Shown in pieces: positions 39,729 through 46,007 of a DNA stretch of 46,007 nt. Below the pieces are notes generated by a model, which saw nothing but the letters and a program-made list of their open reading frames with translations, did not search any database and was not told where the DNA came from. The stretch is from Caldilineaceae bacterium. Lineage in GTDB: Bacteria; Chloroflexota; Anaerolineae; Caldilineales; Caldilineaceae. The translations under genes and the position numbers were made by a program. Every line of letters starts with the position of its first letter. Positions within the stretch are counted from its first letter, which is position 1. The stretch covers positions 1 through 46,007 of the forward strand of contig JADLFO010000225.1 of NCBI GenBank assembly GCA_020845455.1, written 5' to 3'.

Positions 39729-40898
39729 ATGCGCGCTTCAAAGCCGGTACTGATCCTAAGCTTTACCCTGCTGGTCGTCATGCTCGGCTATGGCATGGTG
39801 CTGCCCATCATGCCTTTCTATATCAAGGCGCTCGGCGCGGGCGGCCGCGAATTGGGCTGGCTGATGGCGACCTATGCCCTGATGCAACTGATCTTTGCGC
39901 CGCTGTGGGGCGTGCTCTCCGACCGGGTCGGGCGCAAGCCGGTCCTAGCCGTGGGGGTCCTGGGCTATGCCATCAGCCTGTTGATGTTTGGGCTGGCCGC
40001 CACTTTCTGGATGCTCTTTGCGGCGCGCTCGCTTTCGGGCATCCTGTCGTCGGCCACCATGCCGACCGCCATGGCCTTTATCGGCGATGCCGCGCCCGAA
40101 AAGGAGCGCAGCGGCGGCATGGGGCAGCTCGGCGCGGCGATGGGGATCGGCGTGGTAGCCGGGCCGCTGTTGGGCGGCTGGCTCTCCACCGGCTCGCTTA
40201 GCCTGCCCTTCTTCGTGGGCGCAGGCCTGGCCTTTGTCTCCTTCCTGCTGGTGATCGCCATCCTGCCCGAATCGCACGCCCCTCGCCCCTCTGCCGAGCA
40301 GACCGCGCCCATCACGCGGGACGGGCTGCGCGCCCTCTTTTTCAGCCCGGCCGGGATTCTGCTGCTGCTCATCTTTATCATGAGCTTTGGGCTGACCGGC
40401 TTCCAGGGCATCACGGGACTGTATGTGGTGGACAAGTTCGACTTCACCACGACCCAGGTCGGCGCGATCTGGATGATCATGGGCGGCATGTTGATCGCCG
40501 TCCAAGGCGCGTTGATCGGGCCGCTGACCAAGAAGTTCGGAGAGATGGCGCTGATCGCAGCCGGGCTGGTGGGCGGCGCGCTGGGCTTTCTCGGCATGTC
40601 GCTGGCAGCGGATTACGCGACCACGCTTCTGGCCGTTGCGGTCTTTACGCTGGCGCTGGCGTTGACCGGCCCGGCGCTGAACGCGGCTATCTCCGCCTAT
40701 GCCGGGGAACGCCAGGGCATGCTCATGGGGCTAAACAGCGCCGCCGGCAGTTTGGGCAAGGTAGCCGGCCCGCTCTGGGCCGGCTACCTCTACGAAGCCA
40801 ATATCGAATATCCCTATCTCAGCGGCGCGGCCACGCTGCTGCTGGCGCTGCTGGTCAGCGTGGCAGGGATGCGCGCCGCGCGGGCGCATGTCGTCTAG
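39729..40898 (+). CDS. MFS-family efflux transporter (DHA1, multidrug/tetracycline type)
   Basis: 389 residues, twelve predicted membrane helices. Motif A, GVLSDRVGRKPVL, sits between helices 2 and 3; the first helix is LSFTLLVVMLGYGMVLPIMPFYI, and GIGVVAGPLLGGWL in helix 5 is the antiporter motif C of drug exporters. Proton-coupled export of a small hydrophobic compound is expected. The gene starts 48 bp after the phosphotransferase-like gene with only a weak ribosome site, and is probably in the same TetR-controlled transcript. Its TAG shares four bases (CTAG) with the stop of the convergent SDR gene. Confidence 0.9.
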   Translation: MRASKPVLILSFTLLVVMLGYGMVLPIMPFYIKALGAGGRELGWLMATYALMQLIFAPLWGVLSDRVGRKPVLAVGVLGYAISLLMFGLAATFWMLFAARSLSGILSSATMPTAMAFIGDAAPEKERSGGMGQLGAAMGIGVVAGPLLGGWLSTGSLSLPFFVGAGLAFVSFLLVIAILPESHAPRPSAEQTAPITRDGLRALFFSPAGILLLLIFIMSFGLTGFQGITGLYVVDKFDFTTTQVGAIWMIMGGMLIAVQGALIGPLTKKFGEMALIAAGLVGGALGFLGMSLAADYATTLLAVAVFTLALALTGPALNAAISAYAGERQGMLMGLNSAAGSLGKVAGPLWAGYLYEANIEYPYLSGAATLLLALLVSVAGMRAARAHVV

Positions 40899-41785
40899 AC
40901 CGGCAACGTCAGCTTGCCGCCCAGGGTTTCGGCGAAGTAGCGGCCCCAGTGTGGCCGCCGCCCGTCGATGTCGCGAAAATCGTATTCGTCCGAAAGCGTC
41001 CACGACGCGTAGACGCCGCCCGATTTCTGCGCCACGTTGGGGTCGGCGGCCAGCGCGGCCACGGCGCGCCCCACAAAATAGGGCGTCTCCGAGGCGATGA
41101 AGTGCGGGTCCTTCTTGGCCCCTTCCTGCCAGTTGGCTTCGGTCACGTCGAAGTGGTCGAGCATGGCTTCAGAGCGCAGAAAGCCCGGCGTCACCGCCAC
41201 CGCGCTCACGCCGTGGGGGCGCAGTTCCTCGGCCATGCTGTAGGCCAGCCGGATCACGCTCATCTTCACCAGGTCATAGTAAAAGCTGCCGCGGTAGTTC
41301 GTGCCGTCGCCATCGGTGATCTCGACGATCAACCCCTGGCCGCGGTCGATCAAGTAGGGCGCGCCATACTTGGCCGTGATAATGTGCGTATGCACGGCAA
41401 CCTCGAACATACGCAGACCTTGGCTCACATCCAGTTCCCAGAAGGACTTGCCCCAACTCTCAATATCCTCGCCGCCCCAGATGTCGTTGACCAGGATGTC
41501 CAGCCCGCCCTGCTCGGCCTGCACCCGCTCGAACAGCGCCTGCACCTGCACTTCGACCAGATGATCGACCCGGACGGGGATGCCCACGCCGCCGTAGGCA
41601 TTCACCATCTCGGCGGTCTCCTCGATCGTTTCGAGACGGTTCGGCCCCGATGCCAACTGCCCGCGCACGCTGCGCCCCGTGCAGTAGACCGTCGCCCCCG
41701 CCTCGCCCAACATACATGCGATCCCGCGGCCTGCGCCGCGCGTGGCCCCGGCCACGACTGCGACCTTGCCCTGTAACGGTTTCAT
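40895..41785 (-). CDS. SDR-family oxidoreductase with altered active-site motifs
   Basis: 296 residues from ATG 41785 (MKPLQGKVAVVAGATRGAGRG), with AAGGGG eight bases upstream; ATG 41806 is an alternative. The cofactor motif GATRGAGRG is present and TGRSVRGQ after beta-2 favours NADP. The usual NNAG is LVNDIWGG, and the catalytic Ser position 13 residues before Tyr is occupied by Thr (ITDGDGTNY...YYDLVK), with Tyr-x3-Lys retained. These features resemble the DHRS1-like SDR branch. Substrate unknown. It is only 13 bp from the next gene on the same strand, a lipoprotein, so co-transcription is likely although a functional link is not obvious. Confidence 0.88.
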   Translation of the reverse strand: MKPLQGKVAVVAGATRGAGRGIACMLGEAGATVYCTGRSVRGQLASGPNRLETIEETAEMVNAYGGVGIPVRVDHLVEVQVQALFERVQAEQGGLDILVNDIWGGEDIESWGKSFWELDVSQGLRMFEVAVHTHIITAKYGAPYLIDRGQGLIVEITDGDGTNYRGSFYYDLVKMSVIRLAYSMAEELRPHGVSAVAVTPGFLRSEAMLDHFDVTEANWQEGAKKDPHFIASETPYFVGRAVAALAADPNVAQKSGGVYASWTLSDEYDFRDIDGRRPHWGRYFAETLGGKLTLPV

Positions 41786-41819
41786 TGCACCGGCCCCTTG
41801 CTCCATGATTTGCCCCTGA

Positions 41820-42545
41820 TTATTGGAAAGGCTGCATGGTGCGCGCGATCTCCTCGACCAGCGCAAAGTCGCCCATGCCGCTGAAGATCACGGTATAGCC
41901 GTTGGTGGCGGTCACGATCTCAACGGTTTTGCCCATCTGCCCCTCGACCTCCCAGCGCGTCGCGGGCAGCCCTACGCCCAGCGTCAACGTGCCTTCATTC
42001 GAGACGGTCGGGTTAGCGGGGTCTTGGGCCAGTTCATCGCGGCGGATGGCGGCGGCGTCGGTCGGGCCGGCAGGTGCGCTCTTCTGAACCAGGATATCGA
42101 TCTTCGTGCCGCCTTCGGGGATGCCCCCGCCGCCCTCTTGGCGCGGCCAAGAGTTGAGCGTCACGGCATAGCCTAGGCTGGTCTGTTTCACCTCCGGCGC
42201 AACGTCGATCAGGTCCCACCCGGCGGGATAGCGCAGTTCAAACCCGACTACCTCATCGCGATAGGTCTGGGCGTCGGCCAGCCAATCGAGTTCAGCGGCG
42301 CTAGTTTCTGTCAGACCAGTCGTCTCGCTCACAGGCGCAGGCGGAGGCAGGGCCTCCGCCTGCGGCGCGGCGGCGGCCGTGGGCGTCACCGGCTGGTCGG
42401 GCGCAGGGGGGAGGGTCGCCGTTACAGGCGCGGTCGCGGGGACAGTGGCCGGTTCAGCCGGTTGCGCAGGCGGGGACGCCGCCGGGGCTGTACACGCCGC
42501 CAGCAGCGCGCCCGCCAGCAGCCAGAAAGCGGCTTTGCGCAGCAT
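41820..42545 (-). CDS. lipoprotein with PsbP-like domain
   Basis: 241 residues. Signal peptide with lipobox LLAAC (lipidated Cys18), then a Pro/Ala/Thr linker of about 65 residues, then a globular domain starting DEVVGFELRYPAGWDLID, typical of PsbP/DcrB-like proteins, and continuing VTLNSWPRQ, GLPATRWEVEGQMGKTVEIVT and GYTVIFSG. GAGGAG lies seven bases before ATG 42545. It is anchored on the outer face of the membrane. Proteins with this fold outside phototrophs have no assigned function. Confidence 0.85.
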   Translation of the reverse strand: MLRKAAFWLLAGALLAACTAPAASPPAQPAEPATVPATAPVTATLPPAPDQPVTPTAAAAPQAEALPPPAPVSETTGLTETSAAELDWLADAQTYRDEVVGFELRYPAGWDLIDVAPEVKQTSLGYAVTLNSWPRQEGGGGIPEGGTKIDILVQKSAPAGPTDAAAIRRDELAQDPANPTVSNEGTLTLGVGLPATRWEVEGQMGKTVEIVTATNGYTVIFSGMGDFALVEEIARTMQPFQ

Positions 42546-42634
42546 GGTTCATCTCCTCTCGCTCAATCCACGGACGTAGTTCCCAGATACCGGTAAGGAG
42601 ACGCAGCAGTAAGGGCCAGGGTTCCGCGCGGGCG

Positions 42635-44041
42635 TCAGCCCACAAGCGTCGCCGGTTTGAGGCTCCAGCTTTGCAGACGAGTGTGCAGGGACAACCGATC
42701 CACGCGCAGGTCAGGCCGGTGCGGCGCCCATCGCGGCACCGCCTCATCGATCCAGCGCGCCGCCCACGGTGCGGCCGACTCCGGCTCTTCTGTCCCAGGC
42801 AGCAACGTGATCTCCTCGGCCCGGCCCTCTCGTTCCCACACCGGCAGCGCCGCCGCCAGCCCGCGCAGCAGCGCCCCCGGCCCCACCGCCGCGCCTGCAC
42901 TCTGCAGCGCGGCGGGCAGATGGCCCGTACCGTTCACATGCCCGACCAACGCCCGGCACAGGGTCACAGCGCCCGCTGCCGGCACAGCCAGCGGCTTCTC
43001 CAATACCGGCGGCGCTTCTACCGGCCCCAGCACGGTGCGCAGCGGCAGAAAAGACGGAACCGGCCCTTCTGCCAAACGTAGCGCCGCCCGCGCCAGCAGA
43101 TCCAGCGTTTGGCTGGGCGAGGCCACCGGGTTACTCACCTCTAACGTAGCGGTGTCGCGCACGGTCTGCGCCAACTGGCGCACCCCCTCCCAGGCCAGCG
43201 GCGCATTTTCCCCGCCAAAACGCTGGTTGAGCGCGCCTGTCCCCACGATCTCGATCCCCGGCAGGTCGCGCACCGCCAGGGCCATGCGGCGCAGGTTGCG
43301 CAGGCTGGTCTGATATTCGTCGTCGCTGCGCCGCGGGGCAAAACGATAGTCCGCGGGCGGGGTGTTCTGCCCATGGCGGAAGTTGAGGAGATCCCAAAAT
43401 TCTTTATAACGCAGCCGTGTCGGATGGCAGGCAAAGAGGCCATAGCAGGCAAACCCGGCGCGCTGGGCCGCGCTGAGCCGGTCTAGCAAAACGGGCAGAC
43501 CCGCGGCAAAGGCGGCATCGTCGGCGTAGCCGTCCTCATAGTCGGGAAAGGGCATATATTCGCGATAGCAAAGCTCGCCCGCAAACCAACCTGCGCCTGT
43601 CCCTCCGGCGCGCACGTGGGCATAGACCTGGCCGGGGACGCCCAGTTGGCGCATCGCCGCCGGAATCTGCGGCCCCCACCCCGCGCCCCCCGTGCCCCAG
43701 GCGGTCGGATAGCGGCCAAAGAGCCGTGCCAGGTCTTGTACGCCGGGCGCTTCCTGGCGCACGGCCTCGGCTACGCCGTCGGTCCAGCCCAGGTCGGCCA
43801 GGTACTCGGAGACCGTCGGGTGGACAGAATGGTGGTCGGTATGCAGCGCCACATCGTGCATGCCCACGGCGCTGATCACCTCTTGCCGCCCACGGCGCTC
43901 CCAGAGGCGCGCCTTCTCGCCCACGACAAACATGGACCCCACCACGCCGTCGTCGGCCAGCAGGGTAGCGATGTCATAGGCAATGTCGTCGGAGTCAGGG
44001 TGGACGAGGTCCTCAATATCGAAACAAAGATAGACAACCAT
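42635..44041 (-). CDS. polysaccharide deacetylase-like (NodB-homology) protein
   Basis: 468 residues from ATG 44041 (MVVYLCFDIEDLVHPDSDD). The NodB-type metal-site motifs can be seen: an Asp-rich first motif FDIED and a second motif HSVHP inside HTDHHSVHPT. The barrel continues to about residue 280 (YGLFACHPTRLRYKEFWD). The C-terminal 180 residues are a separate, unrecognised domain (LRTVLGPVEAPPVLEKPLAV, ITLLPGTEEPESAAP). No signal peptide, so it is either cytoplasmic or exported otherwise, unlike most peptidoglycan deacetylases. Deacetylation of an N-acetyl sugar is possible; the family also has non-sugar hydrolases. Confidence 0.8.
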   Translation of the reverse strand: MVVYLCFDIEDLVHPDSDDIAYDIATLLADDGVVGSMFVVGEKARLWERRGRQEVISAVGMHDVALHTDHHSVHPTVSEYLADLGWTDGVAEAVRQEAPGVQDLARLFGRYPTAWGTGGAGWGPQIPAAMRQLGVPGQVYAHVRAGGTGAGWFAGELCYREYMPFPDYEDGYADDAAFAAGLPVLLDRLSAAQRAGFACYGLFACHPTRLRYKEFWDLLNFRHGQNTPPADYRFAPRRSDDEYQTSLRNLRRMALAVRDLPGIEIVGTGALNQRFGGENAPLAWEGVRQLAQTVRDTATLEVSNPVASPSQTLDLLARAALRLAEGPVPSFLPLRTVLGPVEAPPVLEKPLAVPAAGAVTLCRALVGHVNGTGHLPAALQSAGAAVGPGALLRGLAAALPVWEREGRAEEITLLPGTEEPESAAPWAARWIDEAVPRWAPHRPDLRVDRLSLHTRLQSWSLKPATLVG

Positions 44042-44169
44042 GGCGGTGATCCTAAGGGTGCTTGGGGATGGCAGGAGTTTCGCCCCACTATAGCACGAAT
44101 GGCCCCTTCCCCAGAATTGGCGGTAAAATAACAGCCATCCGCACCCACTTGCCACACAAGGAGCAACCC

Positions 44170-45024
44170 ATGCCGCTGATCAATTTGACGCACGCCGAAG
44201 TTTTGGTGGATGGCCTTGACCATCCGGAGGGGATCACCCTGGGGCCGGACGGGTATGCCTATGCCGGGGGCGAAGCAGGCCAGGTCTACCGCGTCGACGT
44301 GGCAGCGCGCCGCGCCACGCAGATTGCGACCACGGGCGGTTTTAACCTGGGGCTGGCCGCCGACGCCGGGGCGAACCTTTATCTCTGCAACAACGGGTCG
44401 CACGTCGTCAACCGCGTCAGCCCGGCGGGCCAAGTGAGCGTCTACAGCGCAGGCAGCGCAGACCGCGCCATGATTACCCCCAACTATCCCGCCTTTGATG
44501 CGGCGGGCACGCTCTATGTGGCGGATTCGGGCGGGTGGAAGGAGGGCAACGGCTGCATCTGGGCGATCGCGCCGGGCGGCGCGGCTACGGTGATCGACGA
44601 TAGCTGCCGCCACTTCCCCAACGGCTGCGCCGTCAGCCCCGATGGGCGCTATCTCTATGTGGCGATGTCGCTCAACCCGCCCGGCGTGGTGCGTCTGCCC
44701 ATCGCGGGCGGGCGCAAGGCGGGGCCGGTCGAGACGGTGGTCGAACTGCCCGGTACGGTGCCCGACGGGCTGGCCTTTTGCGCCGACGGCAGCCTGCTTA
44801 TCGCCTGCTACCGGCCCGATGCGGTCTACCGGCTGGCGCCCGACGGCAGCCTGCATCTCTTGATGGACGACTATGAAGGGACGCTGTTGGGCGCGCCGAC
44901 CAATGTCTGCTTTGCCGGGCCGGAGCGCGATCTGCTGCTCTGGGCCAACCTGGGGCGCTGGCACATCGGTATACATGCCCAGACGGGTCTGCGCGGTGCG
45001 CCGCTCTTTTACCCCAGTTTGTGA
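44170..45024 (+). CDS. SMP-30/gluconolactonase-like beta-propeller protein
   Basis: 284 residues from ATG 44170, preceded by AAGGAG six bases upstream. The repeats DGLDHPEGITLGPDGYAYAGG, LGLAADAGANLYLCNN, YPAFDAAGTLYVADSGGW, GCAVSPDGRYLYVAMS and GLAFCADGSLLIACYRPDAVYRL form the blades of a six-bladed propeller as in SMP-30, gluconolactonase and strictosidine-synthase-like enzymes. The calcium-site Asn/Asp positions (HFPNGCAVSPDG, VPDGLAF) are present. Hydrolysis of a sugar lactone is the common activity, and would fit the sugar-oxidising genes elsewhere in the window, but the assignment is at fold level. No signal peptide. Confidence 0.85.
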   Translation: MPLINLTHAEVLVDGLDHPEGITLGPDGYAYAGGEAGQVYRVDVAARRATQIATTGGFNLGLAADAGANLYLCNNGSHVVNRVSPAGQVSVYSAGSADRAMITPNYPAFDAAGTLYVADSGGWKEGNGCIWAIAPGGAATVIDDSCRHFPNGCAVSPDGRYLYVAMSLNPPGVVRLPIAGGRKAGPVETVVELPGTVPDGLAFCADGSLLIACYRPDAVYRLAPDGSLHLLMDDYEGTLLGAPTNVCFAGPERDLLLWANLGRWHIGIHAQTGLRGAPLFYPSL

Positions 45025-45031
45025 GGCGCGC

Positions 45032-45063
45032 CACGGCCCACCCCTGAGCCGGGATGGGCCGTG
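45032..45063. terminator. bidirectional hairpin between convergent genes
   Basis: CACGGCCCA (45032-45040) and TGGGCCGTG (45055-45063) form a perfect 9-bp stem with a 14-base loop in the 69-bp space between two converging stop codons. Confidence 0.55.
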
Positions 45064-45093
45064 AATCGCTGCCGAAAAGCGTTTGCGGTTCGT

Positions 45094-45756
45094 CTAGTGG
45101 CTGTGCCCTGCCTCTGCCGGCGCTGCCTCCGCCGCGACCTCGGCATGGGCGTCTTGGCTAACAATCGCCGTATACAGGTCGTGGACATAGGTTTCGAAGA
45201 TCAGTTCGGCCTCGACCCGTTCGCGCTGCGCCGCGACCGTCTGCTCTTCCTCGGCGTGGGCGCGCGCCGCTTCGATGGCGGCATACTTGGCGTCGATCGA
45301 TTCGCGCATGGCCTCGTCCAGTACGGCATAGACCCCCTCCACCTCACCGCTCACCAAGGCCGCCTCGGCGCTTTCCAGGGCGGGGCCAAACTCCACGTCC
45401 TGCTTCAGCCCGGTATAGTCCGCGCCTTCGCCCATGCGGTGCAGGCGCACCGCGGTCTCAAAGAAGAAGGTATCGGCCAGTTCACTCGCCTCCGGCCCCA
45501 GTTTGCGGACCGCGCGCGCATGGTCAAAGGCGGCGGTCAACTCCGCTTCGGCATCGGCCTTGACATAGGGCAGAACCAGATCAACATCGCCCTTGGCGAG
45601 CGCCTGCCGCGCCGCCTCCACCACCGGGCCGTTAGTCGAATCGCAGTGGGCCTGGGCAGGGGCGGGATACAACAGCGCGCCCGCCGCGATCATCACGGCG
45701 ACCGCCAGCAACCCCAGCTTGCTCATCCAACGTGTGCGGACCAAATGCAGGTTCAT
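45094..45756 (-). CDS. DUF6448-type secreted protein
   Basis: 220 residues with a Sec signal peptide ending at AQA, so the mature chain starts HCDSTNGPVVEAARQAL. The AHCDS..GPVV start, AVRKLGPEASELADTFFFET and VRLHRMGEGADYTGLKQ are, as I recall them, the conserved parts of the DUF6448 family, whose function is unknown. The mature N-terminal His-Cys pair and a His-containing C-terminus (EAGHSH) could bind metal. The protein is otherwise helical and acidic. ATG 45756 has AAGGAG six bases upstream. A class II FNR-type promoter precedes it, suggesting a role under low oxygen or nitrosative conditions. Confidence 0.85.
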   Translation of the reverse strand: MNLHLVRTRWMSKLGLLAVAVMIAAGALLYPAPAQAHCDSTNGPVVEAARQALAKGDVDLVLPYVKADAEAELTAAFDHARAVRKLGPEASELADTFFFETAVRLHRMGEGADYTGLKQDVEFGPALESAEAALVSGEVEGVYAVLDEAMRESIDAKYAAIEAARAHAEEEQTVAAQRERVEAELIFETYVHDLYTAIVSQDAHAEVAAEAAPAEAGHSH

Positions 45757-45808
45757 CTCTTTCTCCTTCTGTTTGTCGGGTTACATCGTACAAGCGAACG
45801 ATGCCCCC

Positions 45809-45850
45809 AATCTAGGCGAAAGGAGGCTGCACTTGAATGATCTAAATCAA
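45809..45850 (-). promoter_or_regulatory. FNR/Crp-type operator at a class II promoter
   Basis: On the minus strand TTGATTTAGATCAT (45850-45837) matches the FNR consensus TTGAT-N4-ATCAA at nine of ten fixed positions. A -10-like TAGATT lies at 45814-45809, putting the predicted start near 45802 and the box centre about 41.5 bp upstream, the class II activator position. The downstream gene is the DUF6448-type protein. Confidence 0.65.
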
Positions 45851-45916
45851 GTTACCGCCATCACGGGGCAAACGGATCGATTGGGGGAAGCCGGGCCGCG
45901 CCTATCCTTCCCGCGC

Positions 45917-46007
45917 CTATCCTTCCTGCGCGGCGGCAGCCAGCCCTTCCGGGTCTGTGATGGCGACCCACTGCCGCCCGCTGCGGATCAGACCCCGCTT
46001 TTGAAAC
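45917..46007 (-). CDS. Crp/Fnr-family transcriptional regulator (C-terminal fragment)
   Basis: Only the last 29 codons are in the window, running in from the right edge on the minus strand and ending at TAG 45917-45919. FQKRGLIRSGRQWVAITDPE followed by GLAAAAQEG is the typical end of a Crp/Fnr winged helix-turn-helix domain (recognition-wing region, then the D-P-E/G-L helix). It is the gene directly upstream of the DUF6448-type gene, with an FNR-like box between the two. Confidence 0.75.
   Translation of the reverse strand, partial: FQKRGLIRSGRQWVAITDPEGLAAAAQEG

Noticed and set aside
45832..45851. CTTGA...TCAAG palindrome as a wider-spaced operator
   Set aside because: The arms are 10 bp apart, not an FNR spacing; the inner TTGAT-N4-ATCA match explains the site better.

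Overview
The window is about 46 kb of high-GC bacterial DNA, densely coded on both strands. It holds 24 genes inside it, one of them frameshifted, plus one partial gene at each end. I infer a member of the Chloroflexota (Caldilinea/Anaerolineae type). The reasons are very large Sec-secreted proteins, Pro/Thr-rich linkers, extracellular proteases ending in a short hydrophobic '-PLV/-PVI' tail, CUT1 sugar importers of the LplA/B/C type, and strong GC hairpins without a U-tract after many stop codons. There is no rRNA, tRNA, CRISPR array, transposase or phage gene that I can see, so the taxonomy is an inference from gene content only.

Layout. 1-4.0 kb (minus): a tight operon of radical SAM protein, TorD-type chaperone, multi-cluster 4Fe-4S protein and FmdE-like protein (cut by the edge). 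It looks like the maturation/accessory part of a molybdoenzyme system whose catalytic subunits must lie outside. 4.2-13.4 kb (minus): a PTPS-related polytopic membrane protein and a 2,290-residue secreted mosaic protein. 13.6-18.1 kb: a sugar-type SDR, a frameshifted xylose-isomerase-like TIM barrel, an unrecognised 313-residue protein and a Gfo/Idh/MocA oxidoreductase. 18.3-22.2 kb: a LOG-family protein convergent with an ABC importer of the nitrate/sulfonate/taurine type that has a fused double permease, an ATPase with an AAA-associated tail, and no binding protein. 22.6-27.4 kb: an Lpl-type carbohydrate importer (binding lipoprotein and two permeases) divergent from a mannonate-dehydratase-family gene, pointing to uronate or pectin-derived sugar use. 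27.4-34.6 kb (minus): a subtilase, ChaB-like protein, GNAT acetyltransferase, membrane-anchored clostripain-type protease and a small membrane-anchored protein. 34.7-40.9 kb: an acyl-CoA ligase divergent from a tetR - PEP-synthase/rifampin-phosphotransferase-like - MFS efflux operon with two perfect TetR-type operators. 40.9-46 kb: an SDR, two secreted or cell-envelope proteins, an SMP-30-like protein, a DUF6448-type protein with an FNR-type promoter, and the end of a Crp/Fnr regulator.

The most interesting signals are regulatory. The subtilase leader RNA can form mutually exclusive pairings, one of which hides the ribosome binding site. The double-permease operon has a long leader ending in a perfect 15-bp hairpin. 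A nearly perfect FNR box lies where a class II activator site should be, next to a Crp/Fnr gene. The TetR operators fill the -35/-10 spacer and the start region of an operon that looks like an antibiotic-resistance module. No single region is obviously a new defence or mobile system. The best candidates for undescribed biology are the radical SAM/TorD/Fe-S/FmdE cluster, the rifampin-phosphotransferase-like operon and the leader RNAs.
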